Assembly (NCBI GenBank): GCA_943330855.2
Contig: CALQJI020000002.1
Coordinates: 1-64,000, forward strand
DNA length: 64,000 bases
Reading direction: 5' to 3'
DNA from: Klebsiella pneumoniae
Lineage (GTDB): Bacteria; Verrucomicrobiota; Verrucomicrobiia; Limisphaerales; SXTU01
Position numbers and translations under genes: made by a program. The notes below the pieces were generated by a model, which was given only the letters and a program-made list of their open reading frames with translations, made no database searches and was not told the origin of the DNA. Shown here piece by piece: positions 17,142-24,846 of this stretch; position 1 is the stretch's first letter; each line of letters starts with the position of its first letter.

Positions 17142-19208
17142 ATGAACCCCCTCTTCCACGCCGTCTTCCGCAGTTACGCCGAGGTCTTCTTCCTCCAGGG
17201 CGGCATCGTGGGCTTCCTGCTCTTCTGCATCACGATGCTCAACCCCCGCCTCGGCCTCGCAGGCATTGTCGCCGTGCTCGCGGCCTACGCGTTCGCGCGC
17301 GTCATCGGCATGGGCAAGGTCTTCCTCGAGTCCGGCTTCTACACCTGCAACCCGCTGCTCGTCGGCCTCTCCGTCGGTCACCTCTTTCAGCTCAACGCCC
17401 TCGGCCTGTTCTTCTGCGTCGTGGCCGGCGTGCTCACGCTCCTCGTCACCGTCGCGCTCGCTAACGTCTTCACCACCTTCCTCAAGCTCCCGCTCCTGAG
17501 CCTCCCCTTCGTCGTGGTCAGCTCGCTCGTTTACATGGCGTCGCTACGTTACGGCAACCTCCTCGCCGCCCCCGCGCACCAGCCCGCGTGGCTGGCCGAC
17601 GACCTCGGTTTCCCGCTCGCGCTGGCCGGTTTCTTCAAGGCCTTCGGCGCACTGCTCTTCACCCCGAGCGTCATCGTTGGTGCAGCGCTGGCCGCGTTAA
17701 TTGTCTCCCGCTCGCGCATCCTCTTCCTGCTGGCCGCGCTCGGTTACTTGGTGGGAACCACCGTCCGCCACTGGATGCTCGGCTCGGCGATGAAGGCCTA
17801 CACCGACCCGCTCAACTTCAACTTCCTCCTCATCGCGATGGCCGTGGGCGGCGTATTCCTCATCCCGTCCGTGCGAAGTTATTTCCTCGCCGCCATCGCC
17901 GTCGCGCTCGCCCCCATCGTCATGGATGCCATCGCGGGCTTCTGGAGCTACTACGGCATCCCCGCGTTCACGCTGCCCTTCGCGACCGTCACGCTCCTCA
18001 CGCTCTACACACTCGGCCTCGTCGGCAGCCCACTCATCGCCACGCGCATCGGCCTCACGCCCGAGGAGACGCTCGACACGCATCTCGCCAACCGCCTGCG
18101 CTATACCGGCTCCGAGCGCACGCTGCTGCCACCCTTCGCCGGCGCGTGGACCGTCTGGCAGGCCTTCGACGGCGCGTGGACCCACAAGGGCGCGTGGCGC
18201 TACGCCTACGACTTCGTCATCACCGACACCGACGGCAAGACCCACGCGAACGGCGGCGCGAAGCTCGAGGACTACTACTGCTTCAACAAACCCGTCCTCT
18301 CCCCCGTGCGCGGCCGCGTCGTCGCCGCCGTGGACGACCTTCCCGATAGCCCCATCAACGACCCCGACAAGGTCAACAACTGGGGCAACCTCCTCGTCAT
18401 CGCCGAGCCGCGCGGCTGGCACGTTGAGCTGTCGCACTTTGCCGCGAAGTCCCTCCGCGTGAAAGTCGGTGACTGGGTCGAGCGTGGCACTGTCCTTGGT
18501 CTGTGCGGCAACTCCGGTTACTCCCCGCAGCCGCACATCCACCTGCAAGCCCAACTCACCGAGACGCCCGGGGCCGCGACCGCTCCCTTCAGCTTCGTCA
18601 GCTACTCCCAGGACGGCGTCTTCCACGCGAACGACCTCCCGAAACTCGGCGGCAAAGTCGAAGCCCTCTACGCCAACAAGCGCCTCGATTCCGTCACCAA
18701 CTTCGTTCTCGACGAGGAATACCGCTACGCCGTGCAGCACAAGGGTCGCCCCGCGCCCGACCTCGTCCTCCGCGTCTGCATGGCCCTCGACGGCACGTTC
18801 TATTTCGACTCCGGCACCGGCGCGCTCTTCTTCGGTCGCTTCGAGGGCACCTACTACGCCTACCGTTGCAACGGCTCCGACGCCCGGCTCCGCGCCCTCT
18901 TCCTCGCGCTCCCGCGGATGCCGCTCGCCTGCCGCGACGGCCTCCTGTGGCACGACCATGTCCCCGCCGCACTCGTCGCGACTGGCCTGCGCGGCGCGCT
19001 CGTGGGCGTGGCGAGTTCCATGTGGCCCCGGCTCGCCCGCGTCCGTGTCACTTCGCGCTTCGTCGGCGAGCACCGCGTGGAAACCGATGTTCAGTCCCGC
19101 GCGCTCGGCGTGAAACAGAGCGGCAGCGTCACCTTCGACCGCAATAAAGCCTTCGCCACCGTCACCTACGGCGGCTGGGAGCTCACGAGGAGGGACGATG
19201 CGAAGTAA
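17142..19208 (+). CDS. Urea-transporter-fold membrane protein fused to an M23 (LytM) peptidase
   Basis: A 688-residue fusion. Residues about 1-310 are polytopic and show the duplicated urea-transporter pattern: CNPLLVGLSVG and LPLLSLPFVVVSS in the first half, FNFLLIAMAVGG and IPAFTLPFATVTL in the second, the P-F motifs lining the UT channel. Residues about 346-470 are an M23 domain: THKGAWRYAYDF, LSPVRGRVVAAVDD, NLLVIAEP, WVERGTVLGLCGNSG and the zinc-binding HxH in PQPHIHLQ. A C-terminal part of about 200 residues is unassigned. The peptidase is expected in the periplasm, acting on peptidoglycan cross-links; the channel may pass urea or a similar small polar solute. It overlaps the next gene by 11 bases. 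Confidence 0.82.
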   Translation: MNPLFHAVFRSYAEVFFLQGGIVGFLLFCITMLNPRLGLAGIVAVLAAYAFARVIGMGKVFLESGFYTCNPLLVGLSVGHLFQLNALGLFFCVVAGVLTLLVTVALANVFTTFLKLPLLSLPFVVVSSLVYMASLRYGNLLAAPAHQPAWLADDLGFPLALAGFFKAFGALLFTPSVIVGAALAALIVSRSRILFLLAALGYLVGTTVRHWMLGSAMKAYTDPLNFNFLLIAMAVGGVFLIPSVRSYFLAAIAVALAPIVMDAIAGFWSYYGIPAFTLPFATVTLLTLYTLGLVGSPLIATRIGLTPEETLDTHLANRLRYTGSERTLLPPFAGAWTVWQAFDGAWTHKGAWRYAYDFVITDTDGKTHANGGAKLEDYYCFNKPVLSPVRGRVVAAVDDLPDSPINDPDKVNNWGNLLVIAEPRGWHVELSHFAAKSLRVKVGDWVERGTVLGLCGNSGYSPQPHIHLQAQLTETPGAATAPFSFVSYSQDGVFHANDLPKLGGKVEALYANKRLDSVTNFVLDEEYRYAVQHKGRPAPDLVLRVCMALDGTFYFDSGTGALFFGRFEGTYYAYRCNGSDARLRALFLALPRMPLACRDGLLWHDHVPAALVATGLRGALVGVASSMWPRLARVRVTSRFVGEHRVETDVQSRALGVKQSGSVTFDRNKAFATVTYGGWELTRRDDAK

Positions 19209-20661
19209 ATTGAGGAGCAAGCCCGATTGCACTGCAGAGGCGGGACGGACACAGAGGTTGTGGAAGGATGCCTTCTTTGCGCCTGTCCCGTCTCTGCGGT
19301 GCTTTCTCCTCTTCCTCCTCCTCGGCGCGGTCCCAGCCTTTGCCGCAGACTACGTGACTTCGCTCCGCCTCGGCTGGTCGGATTACCTCGCTGGCAACCA
19401 CACCAATTCCCTCGCCCACTACCGCGCCGCCCAAGCCGAGAAGCCCCTCTCCCTCGAACCCAAGCTCGGCCTCATCCTCCCGCTGCTCGCGACCAGCCAG
19501 TTCCCCGCCGCCGAAGCCCTCGCCCGCGAAATTCTCCGCGAGAACAAAACCCATTACCTCGGCCACCTCCGACTCGCCACCGCGCTGCGCCTGCAAGAAA
19601 AATTCCGCGCCGCCGACTCCATCCTCGCTCGCGCGCTGGAACTTTACCCCAGTGACACCGGCCTGCTCTACGAGCGTGGCCTGGTGAAGCGCGCACAAAA
19701 CCAACTCACCGCCGCCCGCTACTACCTCGCCCAAGCCGAACTCCTCGACCCCGACAACGACGCCATCTTCGCCGCGCTCGCCAACCCGAAGCTCTTCGCC
19801 GACCTCGCCGAAATCACCGCCCCCGCCAGCCCCGGGTTCGCGCGCGCCGCCGGCTTCCGCCTCGGCGACACCCCCGCGCGCCTCGACGCGACGTTCTACG
19901 GCGGCTGGATTGATTACCAAGGCACACAGGTCAAGGACGCCGCCCGCCTCTGGGGCCTCTCGACCTGGCTCGGCCTCGGCAAGTTCCACGCCGTCGAGAC
20001 CGCGTTCGACTACATCGAAGTGGACCGCATCGGCCTCGCGCGCTTGAAGCAGCTCGATGTCACGGCGGCCTACAACAACTTCGCCCTGACCGGTTGGCGG
20101 CTCCGCACGGGCGCGCACTTGCTCGCGAACAGCGACGCGGGCACCGACGGCAGTTGGGGCGCATTCGCTGGCGCGGAATGGCTCGGCTCGACCAAGTGGA
20201 GCGCGGGTGCCGACGCCTTCTTCACCAGCTACGAAGACTTCGGCACGGGTCTCGAAGTGCTCCAACTCTCGCCGAAGTTTGGCCGCATCCTCGCCACTGG
20301 CACGGACTGGACCCTGCGTGCCGACACGCGCGCCTACTGGGTGAACGTGAGCGAAGACGTCGGGTTCGCCCGGCGCAATTTCTTTTCCGCCGAAGAGCGC
20401 CTCTCGCTCTACTGGGACCGCTGGACCTTCGCCGCGTTCGGCTGGGCAGGCCGACAGGCCTTCGCCGCGCGCGGCGACGGCGCGACGCTTTTCAACCTGC
20501 CCGAGAAGCACACCGCCGGCTACGGAGCCGAAGTGAAACGCGCATTGTCCGACCGCGCTGCCGTGACCTTCCGTTTCAACCGCGAGGAGTTTCGCGAACT
20601 CGGCGGCACCACCACCGCCGCCGCGCACACCTTCCTTGCCCTGCTCGGCAAAACTTTCTAA
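19198..20661 (+). CDS. TPR protein with C-terminal outer-membrane beta-barrel (YaiO-like)
   Basis: A 487-residue exported protein. A hydrophobic signal (CFLLFLLLGAVPAFA) at about residues 35-49 is followed by TPR-type helices (YLAGNHTNSLAHYRAA, FPAAEALAREIL, FRAADSILARALELYP, LTAARYYLAQAELLDP) to about residue 195, then alternating aromatic strands (ARLDATFYGGWIDYQGT, KFHAVETAFDYIEVDRIG, ... AAAHTFLALLGKTF) ending in Phe, as outer-membrane barrels do. The ATG at 19198 overlaps the preceding stop; the 30 residues before the signal are encoded by an inverted repeat (19234-19297), so a TTG at 19258 is an alternative start. The TPR part is a paralogue of the next gene. Confidence 0.8.
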   Translation: MRSKLRSKPDCTAEAGRTQRLWKDAFFAPVPSLRCFLLFLLLGAVPAFAADYVTSLRLGWSDYLAGNHTNSLAHYRAAQAEKPLSLEPKLGLILPLLATSQFPAAEALAREILRENKTHYLGHLRLATALRLQEKFRAADSILARALELYPSDTGLLYERGLVKRAQNQLTAARYYLAQAELLDPDNDAIFAALANPKLFADLAEITAPASPGFARAAGFRLGDTPARLDATFYGGWIDYQGTQVKDAARLWGLSTWLGLGKFHAVETAFDYIEVDRIGLARLKQLDVTAAYNNFALTGWRLRTGAHLLANSDAGTDGSWGAFAGAEWLGSTKWSAGADAFFTSYEDFGTGLEVLQLSPKFGRILATGTDWTLRADTRAYWVNVSEDVGFARRNFFSAEERLSLYWDRWTFAAFGWAGRQAFAARGDGATLFNLPEKHTAGYGAEVKRALSDRAAVTFRFNREEFRELGGTTTAAAHTFLALLGKTF

Positions 20662-20664
20662 ACC

Positions 20665-21309
20665 ATGAAAACCAACCACCACCGCCTCATGACGCGATTG
20701 GCCTTTTGCCTTTTTACTTTTGCCTTCGGCCTTGGCCTCCACGCCGCGGCGCCGACCGACGCCGAAATTCGCGACGCCTACCACAAGTCCTACCGCTACG
20801 AGAAAGCGCAGAACTATGCCGACGCAATCAAGTCCCTCGCGCCCGTCATCAGTTCCTACCCGACCGCTTACACCGTGAACCTCCGCCTCGGCTGGCTGAA
20901 CTACCTCACCGGCAGTTTCGCCACCGCACGCACGCACTACCAGACCGCCATCAAGACCGCGCCCGACTCCCTCGAAGCCAAGCTCGGCCACACCCTCCCG
21001 CTCATGGCGCAGGAGAAATGGGAAGACGTGGAAGCCATCGCCAAGCAAATCCTCCGCGTGGACCCGGCGAACTACACCGCCAACCTCCGTCTCGCCTACG
21101 CCTCGCGGCTGCAAAAGAAGTTCGATGCCGCCGAAGCCATCCTCAATGGCACCCTCGTCCTCTACCCCACGGACATCTCGCTCCTCACGGAACTGGCCCT
21201 CGTGAAGCTGGCCAAGGACAATAGGGCTGAAGCCAAACGCCTCTTCAACGACGTCGTCACCCTCGACCCCGAAAACGTCACCGCCAAAGCCCAGCTCTCG
21301 AAACTCTGA
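20665..21309 (+). CDS. Exported TPR-repeat protein
   Basis: A 214-residue protein with a signal peptide (LAFCLFTFAFGLGLHAAA) and about four TPR units (YEKAQNYADAIKSLAPVI, YLTGSFATARTHYQTAI, WEDVEAIAKQILRVDP, FDAAEAILNGTLVLYP, AEAKRLFNDVVTLDP). It aligns along its length with the TPR half of the preceding protein (for example NLRLGWLNYLTGS against SLRLGWSDYLAGN, and ILNGTLVLYPTD against ILARALELYPSD), so the two arose by tandem duplication. The gap is 3 bases. It is likely a periplasmic scaffold for the upstream barrel or peptidase. It closes the cluster. Confidence 0.85.
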   Translation: MKTNHHRLMTRLAFCLFTFAFGLGLHAAAPTDAEIRDAYHKSYRYEKAQNYADAIKSLAPVISSYPTAYTVNLRLGWLNYLTGSFATARTHYQTAIKTAPDSLEAKLGHTLPLMAQEKWEDVEAIAKQILRVDPANYTANLRLAYASRLQKKFDAAEAILNGTLVLYPTDISLLTELALVKLAKDNRAEAKRLFNDVVTLDPENVTAKAQLSKL

Positions 21310-21317
21310 CCCCCAAA

Positions 21318-21340
21318 GGAGCACGTCCGCCCACGTCCGC
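21318..21340. repeat. Single family A REP arm
   Basis: A diverged single copy of the family A arm, beginning GGAG and ending CCCACGTCCGC, with no partner arm nearby. It follows the TPR gene stop by 8 bases. Confidence 0.6.
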
Positions 21341-21353
21341 CGCGCCGAACTTT

Positions 21354-21449
21354 TAGCCACAGATGAAACACGGATTGAACACGGAAAAGACAAGGCCAGC
21401 CGAGTCGGTTGTCCCATTCCGTGTTTCATCCGTGTTCCATCCGGGGCTA
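21354..21449. repeat. Inverted repeat, TAGCCACAGATGAAACACGG type
   Basis: The arm at 21354-21385 and the arm at 21418-21449 are inverted copies agreeing at most of 32 positions; each starts TAGCC from its outer end. A related pair is at 47444-47480 and 47576-47608. It sits between two co-directional genes and could act as a terminator or processing hairpin. Confidence 0.82.
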
Positions 21450-21487
21450 AATAAAATCTGTCTCCCTAGCCAAACCAAGTTAAGCCT

Positions 21488-23665
21488 ATGAAACAGTTCC
21501 TCTTCCTCGGCCTGTTCGCCGCGCTCACCGCGTCCGCGCAGGTGCCGCAAATCATCAACTACCAGGGCCGCATCACCGTGGGCGGCACGAACTACGACGC
21601 CACTGGCCTCTTCAAGTTCGCGCTCGTGAACACCGCCGGCACGGTCAACTACTGGGCCAACGACGGCACCGCCAGCGGCCAGCCTGCCACCGGCGTCTCG
21701 CTCGCCGTGAGCAAGGGCCTCTACGCCGTCCTGCTCGGCGACACCACCGTCTCCGGCATGACCACCGCCATCGGTTCCACGGTCTTCAACAGCTCCGATG
21801 TGCGCCTCCGCGTGTGGTTCAGCGATGGCTCCGGCTACCAGCAGCTCACCCCCGACCAACGCATCGCCGCCGTCGGCTACGCGCTCGTGGCCAGCACCGT
21901 TTCCGACGGAGCCATCACCGCCACGAAGCTCGCCAGCGCCGCCGTGACGCCAGCGAAGCTCGACCCCACCGGCGCGACCTCGGGCCAAGTGCTGACCTAC
22001 AACGGCTCGACTGTCGCGTGGGCCACGCCTTCGGGCGGCGGCACGACTTACACCGCTGGCTCCGGCCTTACGCTGTCGGCCACGACATTCTCCATCACGA
22101 CGGCGGGCGTGACCTCGACGCACCTTGCCTCTGGTTCAGTTGGGGCCACTCAGATTGCCAACGGCGCAGTCGGGGCAACTCAACTTGCCTCGGGAGCCGT
22201 CGGTGCGACGCAGCTCGGGGCCGGGGCGGTGGGCGCGACGCAGTTGGCCTCGGGCGCGGTGACTTCCGCCAAGTTGGGCGCAAGTTCCGTCGGCTCCAGC
22301 GCGTTGGATTTGACCGGTCTCACGACGGTCTTGTGGAAAGCCGGCGGCAACTCCGGCACCACCGCTGGCACGCACTTCCTCGGCACCACGGACAACATCG
22401 CGCTCGAACTCAAAGCCAACAGCGTCCGTGCTCTGCGCATCGAGCCGAACACTTCGAGCGCGCCCAACCTCATCGGCGGCGCAGCACAAAACTCCGTGTC
22501 CGCAGGCATCGTCGGCGCAGTCATCTCGGGCGGCGGCGCGGGCAGCTACTCCGGCAGCGCGGTGACGAACTTGGTCCAGTCCGACTTTGGCTCCATCGGC
22601 GGTGGCGGGGCCAACGGCATCAAGACCGGTTCCCTCGGCGCGCGCATCGGCGGCGGCTACTTGAACCTCGTGACCAACGGCTTCTACGCCACCATCGGCG
22701 GCGGCTACGCCAACGCGGCCAGCACGAACTCGGCGACCGTCGGCGGCGGCTTTTACAACGTGGCCAGCGGCTTCGAGTCCACGGTCGGCGGCGGGCAGGC
22801 AAACATCGCGAGCGGCTCGGTGAGCTTCGTCGGCGGCGGCGTGACGAACCTCGCCAGCGGCTTCGAGTCCGCCGTGGTGGGCGGCGAACTGAACGACGCG
22901 ACGGGGGCGGTTTCGTTCGTGGGCGGCGGTTACTTCAACGCAGCCTCGGCCTACGGCGCGACAGTCGCCGGCGGCTACGCCAACGGCGCGGTGGGCACAA
23001 ATTCCACCGTCGCGGGCGGCGAATCCAACCTCGCGAGCAACAGCGTCTCGACCGTGAGCGGCGGCTACTTCAACGGCGCAACCGGTCGGGGCGCGACGGT
23101 CCCCGGCGGCTGGGCGAACTTGGCGTCCGGCTCGAACTCCTTCGCCGCTGGCTTCGTGGCGAACGCGGCACACAACGGCGCGTTCGTGTGGTCGGACTCG
23201 TCGAGCACGACGCAGTTCGGCTCGACCGTGGCGAACCAGTTCAACGCGCGCGCGGCGGGCGGCGTGCGCTTCGCCACGACGAGCGCAGGCACGGTCGGCG
23301 CGCAGTTGGCGGCGGGTGCTACCTCGTGGTCCGTGCTCTCCGACCGCACCCAGAAAAAGGACTTCGCCCCCGTGGATGGGCGCGAGGTGTTGCGCAAGCT
23401 GGACGGGGTGCCGGTGCAAGCGTGGCGCTACAAGTGGGATGAGGCGGGCAGCACGCCGCACCTCGGCCCCATCGCGCAGGAGTTCAAGGCGGCGTTCTTC
23501 CCCGGCCGCGACGACAAGAGCATCAGCACGCTGGAGTTCGATGGCGTGGAGTTGGCGGCGATCCAAGGACTGCACGCGCTGGTGAAGGAGAAGGACGCGC
23601 GCATCACCGCCCTCGAACAGCGGCTGGCGGACATCGAGGCGAAGCTGGGCAAGTTGGTGAAGTAG
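21488..23665 (+). CDS. Secreted YadA-head-like repeat protein with S74 intramolecular chaperone domain
   Basis: A 725-residue exported protein. Signal peptide MKQFLFLGLFAALTASA, then a beta-rich N-domain (QVPQIINYQGRITVGGTNYD). At about 210-275 are repeats of the type GAVGATQLASG; at about 360-560 are roughly 14-16-residue units such as VGGGFYNVASGFESTVGGG, which resemble the Hep/Hag left-handed rolls of YadA heads. The C-terminus is an S74 endosialidase-type chaperone: S618-D-R-T-Q-K, VQAWRYKWDEAG, LGPIAQEF, then a coiled coil (ITALEQRLADIEAKL). In that family the domain drives trimerisation and cuts itself off at the Ser-Lys site. It probably forms a trimeric surface fibre. Confidence 0.85.
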   Translation: MKQFLFLGLFAALTASAQVPQIINYQGRITVGGTNYDATGLFKFALVNTAGTVNYWANDGTASGQPATGVSLAVSKGLYAVLLGDTTVSGMTTAIGSTVFNSSDVRLRVWFSDGSGYQQLTPDQRIAAVGYALVASTVSDGAITATKLASAAVTPAKLDPTGATSGQVLTYNGSTVAWATPSGGGTTYTAGSGLTLSATTFSITTAGVTSTHLASGSVGATQIANGAVGATQLASGAVGATQLGAGAVGATQLASGAVTSAKLGASSVGSSALDLTGLTTVLWKAGGNSGTTAGTHFLGTTDNIALELKANSVRALRIEPNTSSAPNLIGGAAQNSVSAGIVGAVISGGGAGSYSGSAVTNLVQSDFGSIGGGGANGIKTGSLGARIGGGYLNLVTNGFYATIGGGYANAASTNSATVGGGFYNVASGFESTVGGGQANIASGSVSFVGGGVTNLASGFESAVVGGELNDATGAVSFVGGGYFNAASAYGATVAGGYANGAVGTNSTVAGGESNLASNSVSTVSGGYFNGATGRGATVPGGWANLASGSNSFAAGFVANAAHNGAFVWSDSSSTTQFGSTVANQFNARAAGGVRFATTSAGTVGAQLAAGATSWSVLSDRTQKKDFAPVDGREVLRKLDGVPVQAWRYKWDEAGSTPHLGPIAQEFKAAFFPGRDDKSISTLEFDGVELAAIQGLHALVKEKDARITALEQRLADIEAKLGKLVK

Positions 23666-23791
23666 GCGGCAACCACTGTTCACGATGAAAACGCATTTGA
23701 TGCCAGACACCGGTGAAGCTCGACGAACCGGGCGCGCACCGTGCCGTCGGCCGCAGCAGGACGAAGCGTCTCCGAATCGGACACACGCAGA

Positions 23792-23813
23792 GCGGCGGCT
23801 GGAAGCCGTCGGC
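23792..23813. repeat. REP-like palindrome, CGGCTGGAAGCCG type
   Basis: A small hairpin CGGCT-GGA-AGCCG that shares a 15-base core, in inverted orientation, with 42370-42392. It lies just upstream of a family A pair and may be an older insertion. Confidence 0.55.
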
Positions 23814-23817
23814 ACAT

Positions 23818-23903
23818 GGAGCGCGGACGCCCACATCCGCAGCCGCTGCGAGGACAGAAGGTCGCGCGGAAAACAAGTGCTCCGCACGTGGGCGTCCGCG
23901 CTC
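23818..23903. repeat. REPIN-like inverted pair (family A copy 3)
   Basis: Arms at 23818-23840 and 23881-23903 match the other family A copies closely. The spacer is longer (40 bases) than in copies 1 and 2 (28 bases). The right arm overlaps the likely signal-peptide codons of the gene at 23877. Confidence 0.88.
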
Positions 23904-24758
23904 CTCGCCGTGCTCGCGGCGCTCGCGTCCGCCTCAGCCGCGACACCCACGTTGGTGCACAGCGCGGCGACGGCGGGCGGGCGACAGGCCGTCGGCAACG
24001 TGGTGGTGAACTCCGCCATCGGTGGGCTCGGCGGCAGCGCGAGCGTGACGACCTTCGCGGCGCGGCACGGCTTCGTCGGCCAGCTCACGGATGTGCAAAG
24101 CATCGCCGTGAGTTCAACCACGACCACGGTGAACGAAGCTTCAACCCGCCAGCTTGCGGCGTCGGCGACCTTCACCGACAGCACGGGGTTGCCGCTCTTC
24201 GGCACGACCGCTAGCTGGAGCGTGAGCGGTGGGGGCTTGGCCTCCGTGAGCGCCAGCGGCCTCGCGACGGCGGCGACGGTTTACCAAAATACGAACGGCG
24301 TCGCACGGGCGGACTACCTCGGCCAGTTCGGCACGCTGACCTTGTCCGTGGTGAACGTGAACGCGGATGACTTCGGCACCTATGCGGGCGACGCGATTGA
24401 CGACGCGTGGCAGGTGACGCACTTCGGGCTCGCGAGTGCCAGCGCCGCCGCGTCCGCTGACCCAGACGGCGATGGGCAGAATAACTTGTTCGAGTATCTC
24501 GCGGGCACCACGCCGACCAGTGGAACCTCGGTCTTCACGCTGGCCGTCAGCGCGAGTAGCGCAAGCCAACGCACGGTGAGTTTCTCGCCCGTGACAGTAG
24601 GCCGCAGCTACACGGTGGAATACGCCACGAGCCTCTCCCCGCTGAACTTCACAACCCTCTCCGGCACGCCCGTGGACGCCGCCGGCACGCGCTCGCTGAC
24701 GGATACGAGTCTTGCGAACGCGGCGCGTTACTACCGGGTGCGTATCTCGCTGCCGTAG
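23877..24758 (+). CDS. Secreted Ig-like protein with DPDGDGQNN calcium-type motif
   Basis: From the GTG at 23877 the protein is 293 residues with a classic signal peptide (LRTWASALLAVLAALASASA) at its very start. The frame stays open from an ATG at 23685, but that start would place 64 unconserved residues before the signal. A beta-rich BIG2-like stretch (VNEASTRQLAASATFTD through ASWSVSGGGLASVSASGLAT) is followed by DDAWQVTHFG and ADPDGDGQNNLFEYLAGTTP, a linker motif frequent in secreted Verrucomicrobia proteins, then a small beta domain ending YYRVRISLP. The TAG stop falls in a GTAG-headed repeat (24755-24780). Function unknown; probably an adhesin-like exoprotein. Confidence 0.72.
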   Translation: MLRTWASALLAVLAALASASAATPTLVHSAATAGGRQAVGNVVVNSAIGGLGGSASVTTFAARHGFVGQLTDVQSIAVSSTTTTVNEASTRQLAASATFTDSTGLPLFGTTASWSVSGGGLASVSASGLATAATVYQNTNGVARADYLGQFGTLTLSVVNVNADDFGTYAGDAIDDAWQVTHFGLASASAAASADPDGDGQNNLFEYLAGTTPTSGTSVFTLAVSASSASQRTVSFSPVTVGRSYTVEYATSLSPLNFTTLSGTPVDAAGTRSLTDTSLANAARYYRVRISLP

Positions 24759-24817
24759 TCGCTGGCTTCAGCCTGCGCTTCAATTCCTCAAACCGATTCG
24801 CAACCTGAAGGTTGCGA
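24755..24817. repeat. REP-like palindrome pair between convergent genes
   Basis: 24755-24780 repeats the GTAGTCGC(A/T)GGCTTCAGCCTGCGC element seen at 13938-13963. At 24798-24817 is a second hairpin, CGCAACCT-GA-AGGTTGCG. They lie between the Ig-like gene and purK, which converge, so either could terminate transcription. Confidence 0.75.
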
Positions 24818-24846
24818 CGGCGACGAAGGGTGGAAGCGCCATGGGC

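Noticed and set aside
19183..21429. Long minus-strand frame opposite the two TPR genes
   Set aside because: Antisense shadow; the TPR and barrel features are only on the plus strand.
22640..23130. Periodic GGCGGCGG-containing DNA suggesting a CRISPR-like or satellite array
   Set aside because: The periodicity is codon-level and encodes the YadA-like protein repeats; there are no conserved direct repeats with unique spacers.
23685..23876. Upstream part of the Ig-like frame as genuine N-terminal coding sequence
   Set aside because: It consists of two palindromic elements and unconserved residues and would bury the signal peptide 65 residues in.
22136..24205. Long minus-strand frame opposite the S74 and Ig-like genes
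   Set aside because: Antisense shadow; composition is low-complexity and it runs across two unrelated genes and a repeat.
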